Part shown: piece by piece, positions 57,634 to 64,000 of the stretch
Layout of the letters: the number at the start of each line of letters is the position of its first letter
How positions within the stretch are numbered: the stretch's first letter is position 1
Source of the DNA: DATEEG01 sp035525055
GTDB lineage: Bacteria; Actinomycetota; Acidimicrobiia; Spongiisociales; ZC4RG35
NCBI GenBank assembly: GCA_035525055.1
Contig: DATLEZ010000175.1
Location: forward strand, 6,161-70,160
DNA length: 64,000 nucleotides
Reading direction: 5' to 3'
The notes under the pieces: generated by a model
Told to the model about the DNA's origin: nothing
Seen by the model: the letters and a program-made list of their open reading frames with translations, nothing else
Database searches by the model: none
Program-made: the position numbers and the translations under genes

Positions 57634-58204
57634 AACCCCTGTGGCCCGAAGCCCGATCAATCAGGCCGGCCCGATCGAGGTCGCTCACGGCTGGGTGGTG
57701 TCGATGAAGAAGTCGTCCGCTCCCTTGCGACTCGCCGACCTGTCACAGCTTGCGAAGATCGGGGTCAAGACGCAGGTGCCACCGTTCGACATTTCCTACG
57801 GCCGCTCGGCGCGGCAAGGCGAATGGATTGTCGCTGGGTCGGGTCCGGATGAGTGGACACTCGTGGGTCCTATCGGCAACACCTTCGAGGTGGCAACGAC
57901 AGGGTTCGCCTCGGTCATCGACCTCACCCAGGGGCGGGCTTTGATGCGTTTGACGGGTGGTCAATCCTCCCTGGTTCTGGGGAAGCTGTGCCCGATCGAC
58001 CTCTCAGATCGCATGTGCCCGAATGGGGCGGCCTTCCGCGCCACTGTCGCCAACGTCGTAACCGACCTCATTCGCAGTGACCACGATGGGATCAACTCAT
58101 ACTTGCTCCACTGTGAGCGCTCCTCGGGCCAGTTCCTCTTCGACACGCTGCTCGATGCCGGCGCCGAATTCGGCATCGACGTCGATGGATTCAGCTGGCC
58201 GTAG
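57626..58204 (+). CDS. mgdD: N-methylglutamate dehydrogenase subunit D / SoxG-like
   Basis: 192 aa from a start overlapping mgdC by 8 bases. SoxG-like pattern: VPPFDISYGRSARQGEWIVA, GPDEWTLVG, VIDLTQGRALMRLTG and NSYLLHCERSSGQFLFDTLL. It is the gamma subunit with a GcvT-like fold that completes the heterotetramer. Last gene of the rightward mgdABCD operon. Confidence 0.8.
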   Translation: MSKTPVARSPINQAGPIEVAHGWVVSMKKSSAPLRLADLSQLAKIGVKTQVPPFDISYGRSARQGEWIVAGSGPDEWTLVGPIGNTFEVATTGFASVIDLTQGRALMRLTGGQSSLVLGKLCPIDLSDRMCPNGAAFRATVANVVTDLIRSDHDGINSYLLHCERSSGQFLFDTLLDAGAEFGIDVDGFSWP

Positions 58205-58259
58205 GAGGCTTGGGTTGGATCGTCGTCAGGCCTTCGGTCCGGCGATCACGATCGTCTGC

Positions 58260-59654
58260 TCATCCCTCGAGGGTGAGCTCGATTCGACGGTTCCTGGCCC
58301 TTCCGTCTGCAGTCTGGTTGTCGGCGATGGGCCGGCTCTCCCCGAAACCGGCCCGACGCAGTCCCGTAACGAGATAGGGGCAACCCTTCATCAGCCGCCA
58401 GGGTAGGCCTGAGCGATAGTTCTCGATCATCAGAACGACGGGCCCTTGATCGAGTCCGTAGTAGCCATCCGAATGCCACCCATCTGTATCTCCTGAAGCG
58501 TGCCCGAAGGTGCGGTTCAGGCTGCACATCAAGCCGTACTCGCCCATCATCTCCGGATAGACATCAACGAAATTCCGGATTGTCGGTAACACAATCTCCG
58601 GCGCGAACGGCAACGATGCGACCACCGCCCAGGGCGCAACCGTGCCGTCGTCCGGCCCATTCGGAATGCCTCGAGCTCGGTAGTCAAAGAAACGGCGCTC
58701 GACTCCATCGATGCGGCGAACGGCCGGCCCAGGGCCGTCGCTGGCCGTGATCCCCCAGCACATGTCGCTGTAGTCCCTGAAATTCCTCGGGTTGCGGATC
58801 GCATACTGCTGCTGCGCCAACGTTGCCCGGCGGCTGTTCTCCGAATAGTCGATGCCCCGAGCGCGCATGTAGTCATCCTGAATGGCGCGAAAGTCGATCC
58901 AGATGTGCGAGAGCTGATGGATAAATAGCGGACCGGCGTAGACGAACTCATACCCGTAGAGCTTTGTCCAGCGATACGACCTCGTCCACGCCGCGTAGCT
59001 CGCCTTTGGCAGCGGGTGGGTGGGTGATCCCAAGCCGAGAACGTACAGGAGGATGGCCTCGCTGTACCCCTCCCACCGGTACCTCAGAAATCCGCGCTCC
59101 GGCGTCCATCCGTGCGCGACCGTTGTTCCGCCGTTCTGTGCCCACTTCCAATCGACCCGGCGGTACAGCGCATCGGCAAGGGTTCGTATCTCGCGCTCGT
59201 CGCTCGTCTCCCTGTCAAAGAACGTAGCTGACATCAGTGCCCCGGCAATCAGGAAGGTGGTATCGATCGTCGACAATTCCGACTTCCAGGCGCGCCGCCC
59301 GGTCTCCATGTCGAGGAAGTGATAGAAGAATCCCCGGTATCCGGTCACGTCCCGGCTATCACCCTGCGGACTATCCCACAAGAACCTGAGGGTCGCGAGC
59401 GTGCGCTCAATTGCTTCGAAGCGCGTGATGAAGTTGCACTCCACGCCAACGGCATAGGCCGCCAAAGCGAACCCCACAGCTGTGATGCTGGAAGGCGCCC
59501 CCTCACGCGTGTTGTCCGGAATCAACCCGTTCCGGGGATTGGCCTTGTCCAGGAAAAACTGCAAAGTGTCGCGCTGGAGTCCCACCAGTAGTTGATCGTC
59601 AGTCTGCTCGACCCCCATGCCTGAAGCCCCTTCCTCGGCAACCTCGACCGTCAT
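58260..59654 (-). CDS. Glycoamylase-like protein with OmpA-like C-terminal tail
   Basis: 464 aa. The alpha/alpha-barrel of glycoamylase-like proteins (PF10091-type) is evident: LQRDTLQFFLDKANPRNGLI, WDSPQGDSRDVTGYRGFFYH, YEFVYAGPLFIHQLSHIWID, CWGITASDGPGP and VLMIENYRSGLPWRLMKGCP. No signal peptide is seen. After GLRRAGF the protein ends GESRPIADNQTADGRARNRR plus six residues, which looks like the last strand and helix of an OmpA-family domain. The junction suggests fusion followed by deletion. It is opposite in direction to mgd. Confidence 0.75.
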   Translation of the reverse strand: MTVEVAEEGASGMGVEQTDDQLLVGLQRDTLQFFLDKANPRNGLIPDNTREGAPSSITAVGFALAAYAVGVECNFITRFEAIERTLATLRFLWDSPQGDSRDVTGYRGFFYHFLDMETGRRAWKSELSTIDTTFLIAGALMSATFFDRETSDEREIRTLADALYRRVDWKWAQNGGTTVAHGWTPERGFLRYRWEGYSEAILLYVLGLGSPTHPLPKASYAAWTRSYRWTKLYGYEFVYAGPLFIHQLSHIWIDFRAIQDDYMRARGIDYSENSRRATLAQQQYAIRNPRNFRDYSDMCWGITASDGPGPAVRRIDGVERRFFDYRARGIPNGPDDGTVAPWAVVASLPFAPEIVLPTIRNFVDVYPEMMGEYGLMCSLNRTFGHASGDTDGWHSDGYYGLDQGPVVLMIENYRSGLPWRLMKGCPYLVTGLRRAGFGESRPIADNQTADGRARNRRIELTLEG

Positions 59655-59722
59655 GCGTCCACCTGGCGAATCTGGCGAACCTGGTTCAGCGATCTCGAGT
59701 TCATGATCCCGCTACGCACCTC

Positions 59723-59750
59723 GCATCGGATGCGGTTCAAAATCCGATGC
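59723..59750. promoter_or_regulatory. Inverted repeat upstream of the glycoamylase-like gene
   Basis: GCATCGGAT (59723-59731) and ATCCGATGC (59742-59750) with a 10-nt spacer. Possible operator or terminator. The rest of 59655-59929 shows nothing further. Confidence 0.35.
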
Positions 59751-59929
59751 ATGTTGCCGGTTCGGTGCGCAATTTGGGAACCGGATCCCTCGGAGAATCC
59801 GTTTCAGCCGTGCCGGGCGGGCATAGGAGCCGTCGGCAGGATCAGTCTTGAGGGTTTCATGACGTTGCGATGAGGCGTCTTTGAGCGGGTTCCAGGGATG
59901 CTGACTCCACACCAACCAGGAGTAAGTCC

Positions 59930-59980
59930 ATGAAAGACAAGAATGCGATCGTTGCCGGACCTGGACCGGCGGGCTGCTGA
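59930..59980 (+). CDS. 16-codon leader peptide
   Basis: AGGAGTAAGTCC is a strong ribosome-binding site before ATG 59930. The frame gives MKDKNAIVAGPGPAGC and stops at 59980, two bases before the ATG of the cupredoxin gene, which lacks its own site. It may serve to couple translation, or be the start of an older frame lost by mutation. Confidence 0.4.
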   Translation: MKDKNAIVAGPGPAGC

Positions 59981-59982
59981 TT

Positions 59983-61064
59983 ATGACTGCATCACGCACG
60001 ACCCAGGTCGGCTCTCTAGCCGCGGTGGTGTGCCTGCTGCTCGCCGCCTGCTCCGAGTCGGCTGCCACGACTGGATCGACCACCGCTACTTCCCAGGACG
60101 GGGTGGTGCAGGTGGCCGACATGGCCTTCACCCCGGCGTCGGTCAGTATCACTGCCGGGTCCACGGTCACGTGGACCAACAACGACACGGTCCCGCACAT
60201 CGTCTCGTTCGGCGACCAGGGGCCGCAGAGCAGCGAGGTCATCGATCCTGGCGGGACGTTCTCGGCGACATTCGAGGAGGCGGGGTCCTTCGCCTACCTG
60301 TGCACGCTGCACCCCGGCATGTCCGGCGTCGTGGAGGTCGTCGACGTCGAGGCGGCAGCCGGCGCGAACCCACCCGCCACGGGTTCTGACGGAACCGCTG
60401 CAACGGCCGTGGACGCGGCCGCAGGAGCCGACGGAGTGGAACTTCCGGGTGCGGGCACCCCGGGCGTCGACATCGCCCAAGGGGAATGGGCGCTGGTGCC
60501 CTCAACCGCGGAAGCGCCCCCGGGCACGATCACGTTCCGCTTCCGCAACCTCGGTACCGCCCCCCACGCGCTGCGTATTCGCACGCCGGGATCCGGCGGC
60601 GACCGGCTCGAGTGGCGCGCCGAAGCTGTGGCGCCGGGCGAGTCGGGACTCTAGTAGCCGACCTCGCCCCCGGAACCTATGAGATCGACTGTCCCGTCGA
60701 AGACGGCCACGGTGAACACGACGGGCTCGGCATGGAAATGCTCTTCACCGTGCGCGACGGCGCAGCCGCGCTGGCTCCGCTCCCCGGCACCGTCTCTGCA
60801 TCGTCGGGACCAGAAGCGTCGGGCACCACAGCGGCCATCGCCGCCTTCGCGTACGAACCCGCCGAACTGCGGGTCCCCGTCGGCAGCGCGGTGACCTGGA
60901 CCAACAACGACCCCACGGCTCACACCATCACCGGCGACGGGTTCAACACTGGTCCCCTGTAACAGGGCACCACCGGCACCGTGCCATTCGACACCGCCGG
61001 CACCTTCGACTACTTCTGTGCCATCCACCCGACGATGAGGGGAAGCGTGGTCGTCGAGCCGTAA
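59983..61064 (+). pseudogene. Three-domain cupredoxin lipoprotein, frameshift and nonsense codon
   Basis: A lipoprotein signal (VCLLLAACSES) is followed by three plastocyanin-like domains, each with the copper ligands His-Cys-His-Met: VPHIVSF with YLCTLHPGMSG; APHALRI with CPVEDGHGEHDGLGM; AHTITG with YFCAIHPTMRG. The frame breaks near 60650 (stop at 60654; one-base shift continues as LVADLAPGTYEIDCPV), and a TAA at 60960-60962 interrupts the third domain. Only the first domain would be made intact from the annotated start. It would be an envelope electron carrier if repaired. Confidence 0.75.
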
Positions 61065-61080
61065 CCGGAAGCCGCTTCGG

Positions 61081-61464
61081 TCACCGCATCTCGCCGGGCG
61101 CTTTGACCCAGCAGAGGCAGAAGGGATGACCGGCCGGATCCGCATACACCTGAAAATTGTCGGGCTCCGCAGTCTCGGCTGCTGCCTTGAGCACCTTTGC
61201 GCCCAACGACATGACCTGTTCGTGAGCCGAATCGAAGTCGTCGACCCAAAGGTCGAGGTGGATCTGCTGTGGGTTCCCATGCGGCCAATCGGGCGGGACG
61301 TGATTAGGCGCTAGCTGGACCCCTACCCGTGCCTCACCGTCGACAAGGACCATGTGCCAGTGGTCCTCGGCGTCGACGGTGCCACCAAGAAGGCCGGCCC
61401 AAAAGCTGCTCTCGGCGTTCAGATCAGCGGCGTCGAACACAACGACCTGTTGTTTGATTTTCAT
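61081..61464 (-). CDS. VOC-family (glyoxalase-like) protein
   Basis: 127 aa from ATG 61464 with GAGGATG upstream; an ATG at 61482 is possible. Pattern: VVVFDAADLNAESSFWAGLL, HWHMVLVDGEARVGVQLAPN, IHLDLWVDDFDSAHEQVMSL and VYADPAGHPFCLCWV. It belongs to the glyoxalase-like subgroup with conserved His and acidic residues; substrate unknown. Convergent with the cupredoxin remnant. Confidence 0.8.
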   Translation of the reverse strand: MKIKQQVVVFDAADLNAESSFWAGLLGGTVDAEDHWHMVLVDGEARVGVQLAPNHVPPDWPHGNPQQIHLDLWVDDFDSAHEQVMSLGAKVLKAAAETAEPDNFQVYADPAGHPFCLCWVKAPGEMR

Positions 61465-61602
61465 AGGGTCATCCTCCCACACAGCAGTGAAGGACGGCCC
61501 AGCAGTAGCAGGGTTTGCGTGGGCGTTGACGGGCTCTGTCAGCGCAATCAGCGCTGGGCTCCGACAGCGGCGCCGGCTGGCGGGCCTGTGGGCTTTCGGT
61601 GG

Positions 61603-61896
61603 TCAGCTTCTTCTCGGCCGGGCTCGTGGCGAAGTGACGTCCTGGCCTCCGCACTCGAGGCAGGTGTAGGCGTCGTATCTTCCGGCCGGCGTCTTCTGGT
61701 TACCCCGGACCTTCTCCCACAGCGGCCGCGGTGAATACTCAAGATTGTCGGCGCCACAGAGGCGGCAACGGAGGCGGGCGTCGCGTTCCCAGGTGTGACC
61801 GCAGGCCCCGCAGTCGATGGTGATGGTCCCGTTGTCGGCTCGGGTCCCGGTGAGATTCTCGGTCTCTCCGCAGGTTGGGCAGGCGATCTGAGGCAT
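61603..61896 (-). CDS. Zinc-ribbon protein
   Basis: 97 aa from ATG 61896 (MPQIACPTCGETENL); the longer frame overlaps the neighbour. Four CxxC pairs are visible (CPTCGE, CGACGHTW, CRLCGA, CLECGG), consistent with two tandem zinc ribbons. The Arg-rich C-terminus (SPRARPRRS) suggests nucleic-acid contact. Function unknown. Begins 10 bases after the ADP-ribosylglycohydrolase stop. Confidence 0.7.
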   Translation of the reverse strand: MPQIACPTCGETENLTGTRADNGTITIDCGACGHTWERDARLRCRLCGADNLEYSPRPLWEKVRGNQKTPAGRYDAYTCLECGGQDVTSPRARPRRS

Positions 61897-61906
61897 GACT
61901 ACAGGA

Positions 61907-62869
61907 TCAAAGCTGAGTGTGGAGCTGGTGAAACTGATCGGCCAGCGAGGTGAGATTGTCGACTCCTTCGACGTGGCGCCAACGTTCGGGGATAGCTCCG
62001 CATCCGAGCAAGGCACCGGAGAGAGCGCCAGTCATCGCAGCGATGGTATCGGCGTCGCCCCCCATCCCTATGGCGGTCTTGATGGCCTCGCGGAACGAAC
62101 TGGGATTGCGGAGAAAGCAATACAAGGCGGTCGGAACCGATGCGTGGGCAGCGATGCCAGTGCCGAGGACCGTGGCGGCGGCGCCGTCGTCGTCGATCCT
62201 CATTGCCTGCGGAATGTAGGCGAGCTTGTCGGCGAAGACCTGGCTCTGCGTGTAGCCCCGGGCCGTCTCGACCAACGCCGTTGCATCAGGAAGCGTCTCG
62301 GACGGAAGGGCCAGGACGGCGGTTATGGCCACCGCCAGTACAACCGCACCATCAACGCCTTCAGGATGGGCGTGTGTTATCTGGGCGGTCCGGCGGGCAA
62401 TGTGCGCGGCTCGGTCGAGGTCGGGAAAGGCGAACAGGGCCACCGGAGCCACCCGCATGGCTGCCCCGTTTCCAAACGAGCCGGACCCTCCATAGAGGCT
62501 ATTGGCGGCCTCATCCCACGGCACACCCTGCCGTAGAAGTCTGAACACTTCGGGCGGGCCCGGCCCGTACCCCCGCCAGGGCTCAGCGACAAAGTTCCGG
62601 GCAAAAGTGGTAGCCATATGGTTTCCGTCAAAGCCTGCACATTCGAGGAGTGAAGTGGCGACTCCGATGGTCATGTGGGTGTCGTCGGTGTAGCGGAGCG
62701 GTCCCGGATTTCGGTCGAGGGCGCTGAGGAACGACGGGGAAATGAAATGGACCCCTTCCACCGGCGCTCCCAGGGCGTCTCCAACCCCGGTTCCTACTAG
62801 TGCCCCCCGAAAGCGATCGGCCAGAAACCCGATCGGCCTTCTGATCTCGCCGTCGAGCGCTCGGCTCAT
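61907..62869 (-). CDS. ADP-ribosylglycohydrolase family protein
   Basis: 320 aa. The ATG at 62869 has GGAGGAGATC directly upstream; an earlier ATG at 62905 is less well placed. Two-magnesium site motifs of ARH/DraG enzymes: RYTDDTHMTIGVA near residue 70 and GMGGDADTIAAMTGAL near 280, plus GVGDALGAPVEG and GSFGNGAAMRVAPVALF. It should remove ADP-ribose from protein or small-molecule substrates. Probably in one unit with the DUF2795 gene and the zinc ribbon. Confidence 0.88.
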   Translation of the reverse strand: MSRALDGEIRRPIGFLADRFRGALVGTGVGDALGAPVEGVHFISPSFLSALDRNPGPLRYTDDTHMTIGVATSLLECAGFDGNHMATTFARNFVAEPWRGYGPGPPEVFRLLRQGVPWDEAANSLYGGSGSFGNGAAMRVAPVALFAFPDLDRAAHIARRTAQITHAHPEGVDGAVVLAVAITAVLALPSETLPDATALVETARGYTQSQVFADKLAYIPQAMRIDDDGAAATVLGTGIAAHASVPTALYCFLRNPSSFREAIKTAIGMGGDADTIAAMTGALSGALLGCGAIPERWRHVEGVDNLTSLADQFHQLHTQL

Positions 62870-62888
62870 GATCTCCTCGGAGCGGTCT

Positions 62889-63113
62889 TCATTCGACCGG
62901 GACATGGTCGAGATGCTTCCACACGTCCCGGATGTGGTGATAGGTCACGTCTGGAAGCTGCCGGAGCAGATCGCACACCTGTGGTCGAGCGCGACCGCCG
63001 ACTGCAGCCTCGATGAGGCGGGTCCGGTCGGTCCCGCCGAGCCCGAAGCCAAACCTGAGGGCATATGCGATCTCGGTTCTAGTGACAGGGCGGTCTTCGA
63101 TCTTCCGGGACAT
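62889..63113 (-). CDS. DUF2795-like small protein
   Basis: 74 aa with GGGGAGAGTTGAA before the ATG. The end RQLPDVTYHHIRDVWKHLDH matches the LPxxxYxxxxDVWxxL pattern of DUF2795 proteins. Function unknown. It leads a leftward unit with the ADP-ribosylglycohydrolase and is divergent from merR. Confidence 0.65.
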   Translation of the reverse strand: MSRKIEDRPVTRTEIAYALRFGFGLGGTDRTRLIEAAVGGRARPQVCDLLRQLPDVTYHHIRDVWKHLDHVPVE

Positions 63114-63125
63114 TTCAACTCTCCC

Positions 63126-63154
63126 CTTACGTTAGGGTAGAGTAGGGATTATGA
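63126..63154. promoter_or_regulatory. Candidate MerR-type operator and promoter
   Basis: CTTACGTTAGGGTAGAG (63126-63142) is an imperfect dyad of the kind found ahead of actinobacterial merR genes, followed by TTATGA (63149-63154) as a possible -10. It lies in the 57-bp region between the divergent DUF2795 and merR genes. Confidence 0.4.
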
Positions 63155-63170
63155 GAAATCGGAGGGGCGG

Positions 63171-63596
63171 ATGAGCCTCGGCAAATCAAACATGATCAAT
63201 GAGCAGCACTATCAGATTGGGGAGGTCGCCGAAAAGGTGGGCTTGTCGTTGCGGACCATCCGCTATTACGAAGAGGTCGGCTTGGTGATCCCGTCAGGCA
63301 GGAGTGATGGCGGTTTTCGCCTGTACACCGATCCCGACATCGAACGCCTGCGACTGATCAAAGCGCTGAAGCCGATCGGAATGTCCCTCGAAGCAATGGC
63401 CGAACTCCTCGAGGTTCGAGACCAACTCGCCGATCCCGGGCGCGAGGACAAAGCCGAAATAGGGGCTCGTCTAGATCAGTTGCTTGAGCAGGGGCGACAA
63501 GCTTGTAACCAGCTCGATGCCAGGGTCGACGCGGCTCGGCAGGCGTTGGCCGGACTAGAGACTGCCGGTGGCCCGGTCGGTCAGAGCCGGCGATGA
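63171..63596 (+). CDS. MerR-family transcriptional regulator
   Basis: 141 aa from ATG 63171 with GGAGGGGCGG upstream. MerR DNA-binding domain: YQIGEVAEKVGLSLRTIRYY, EEVGLVIPSGRSDGGFRLYT, followed by the dimerisation helix (LEQGRQACNQLDARVDAARQ). No cysteine metal site, so the effector is not a typical thiophilic metal. Its stop overlaps the prfC ATG as ATGA, an unusual coupling of a regulator to a translation factor. Confidence 0.88.
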   Translation: MSLGKSNMINEQHYQIGEVAEKVGLSLRTIRYYEEVGLVIPSGRSDGGFRLYTDPDIERLRLIKALKPIGMSLEAMAELLEVRDQLADPGREDKAEIGARLDQLLEQGRQACNQLDARVDAARQALAGLETAGGPVGQSRR

Positions 63597-64000
63597 ATCT
63601 TCTCCTTCAGGAGGCGGCCCGACGCCGCACGTTTGCGATCATCTCCCATCCCGACGCTGGCAAAACCACGGTGACCGAGAAGTTGTTGCTCTATGGGGGG
63701 GCCATCGAGGAAGCCGGGGCGGTTAAGGCCAGGGCCGGGCGTCAGCGTGAGGTCACCTCGGATTGGATGGAGATGGAACGCGAGCGTGGCATCTCCATAA
63801 CCTCGACTGTGCTCCAGTTTGAGCATCGCGGCCACGTCCTCAACTTATTGGACACCCCCGGCCACCGTGACTTCTCCGAGGACACCTATCGGGTGGTGTC
63901 CGCGGTCGACGCGGCAATCATCGTCCTCGACGCTGCCAAAGGAATCGAAGCGCAGACCCTCAAGTTGTTTCAGGTCGCTCAGGCCCGTGGAATCCCATTG
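63593..64000 (+). CDS. prfC: Peptide chain release factor 3, N-terminal part
   Basis: The first 136 residues are present before the window ends. GTPase motifs: SHPDAGKTTVTEK (P-loop), REVTSDWMEMERERGISITS (switch I) and NLLDTPGHRDFSEDTYRVVS (G3). The SDWMEMERERG and DFSEDTYR blocks distinguish RF3 from EF-G and TypA. It removes RF1/RF2 from the ribosome after termination. The start overlaps the merR stop. Confidence 0.92.
   Translation, partial: MNLLLQEAARRRTFAIISHPDAGKTTVTEKLLLYGGAIEEAGAVKARAGRQREVTSDWMEMERERGISITSTVLQFEHRGHVLNLLDTPGHRDFSEDTYRVVSAVDAAIIVLDAAKGIEAQTLKLFQVAQARGIPL

Noticed and set aside
53250..58204. True heterotetrameric sarcosine oxidase instead of N-methylglutamate dehydrogenase
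   Set aside because: It cannot be excluded by sequence alone, but gmaS, mgsABC and Amt in the same region favour the methylamine pathway.

Overview
The window is GC-rich bacterial DNA with tightly packed operons, frequent GTG/TTG starts and many 4-base ATGA/GTGA stop-start overlaps. A coproporphyrin-dependent heme operon with hemQ, an ECF sigma factor paired with a YCII protein, an F420-type LLM oxidoreductase, Ku/LigD and BTAD-type regulators together point to an actinobacterium, perhaps an Acidimicrobiia-like lineage. The lineage is an inference. No rRNA, tRNA, CRISPR array or transposase was seen.

Layout. 1-6.2 kb: housekeeping and envelope genes (LLM oxidoreductase, Nif3-like / zinc-ribbon / RNase H operon, an orphan histidine kinase divergent from a secreted repeat protein). 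6.2-15.4 kb: one leftward operon hemA-C-D-B-L-E-Q-H-Y, covering the whole route from glutamyl-tRNA to heme through coproporphyrin. 15.6-22.9 kb: small regulator/enzyme units (ArsR-SRPBCC, ECF sigma-YCII, DoxX, TetR-VOC, MmcQ/YjbR, methyltransferase), several of them frameshifted or truncated. 23.0-29.8 kb: an inverted-repeat element, then the most unusual locus of the window. It holds a papain-like protein, two membrane-anchored CHAT (caspase-like) proteases, a frameshifted chagasin-type cysteine-protease inhibitor and a decayed BTAD regulator. 29.8-38.1 kb: stress-type genes (STAS, PRC-barrel fragment, PAS-GAF-PP2C phosphatase, Ku, LigD, membrane proteins) with two SigB/SigF-like promoters. 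38.2-58.2 kb: an expanded N-methylglutamate (methylamine) module with two mgsABC sets, gmaS, a second glutamine-synthetase-like ligase, an Amt transporter with several small membrane proteins, a FAD oxidoreductase, an XRE-cupin regulator and a four-subunit soxBDAG/mgdABCD dehydrogenase. 58.2-64 kb: a glycoamylase-like protein with an OmpA-like tail, a broken three-cupredoxin lipoprotein, VOC, zinc ribbon, ADP-ribosylglycohydrolase, DUF2795, MerR and the start of prfC.

How the parts work together. The methylamine genes form a consistent pathway: Amt imports (methyl)ammonium, GmaS makes gamma-glutamylmethylamide, MgsABC makes N-methylglutamate, and MgdABCD oxidises it to glutamate and a one-carbon unit. 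In the CHAT locus a cytosolic protease domain is joined through a membrane span to an apparently extracytoplasmic CBM9-like domain, next to a protease-like protein and a protease-inhibitor gene. This suggests a membrane-gated proteolytic system.

A recurrent structural oddity is short tandem duplication (11-67 bp) lying on stop codons or gene junctions in at least five unrelated places. Several accessory genes carry single-base frameshifts, often at short homopolymers. Either these are real pseudogenes or the assembly has local errors, and raw reads would decide.
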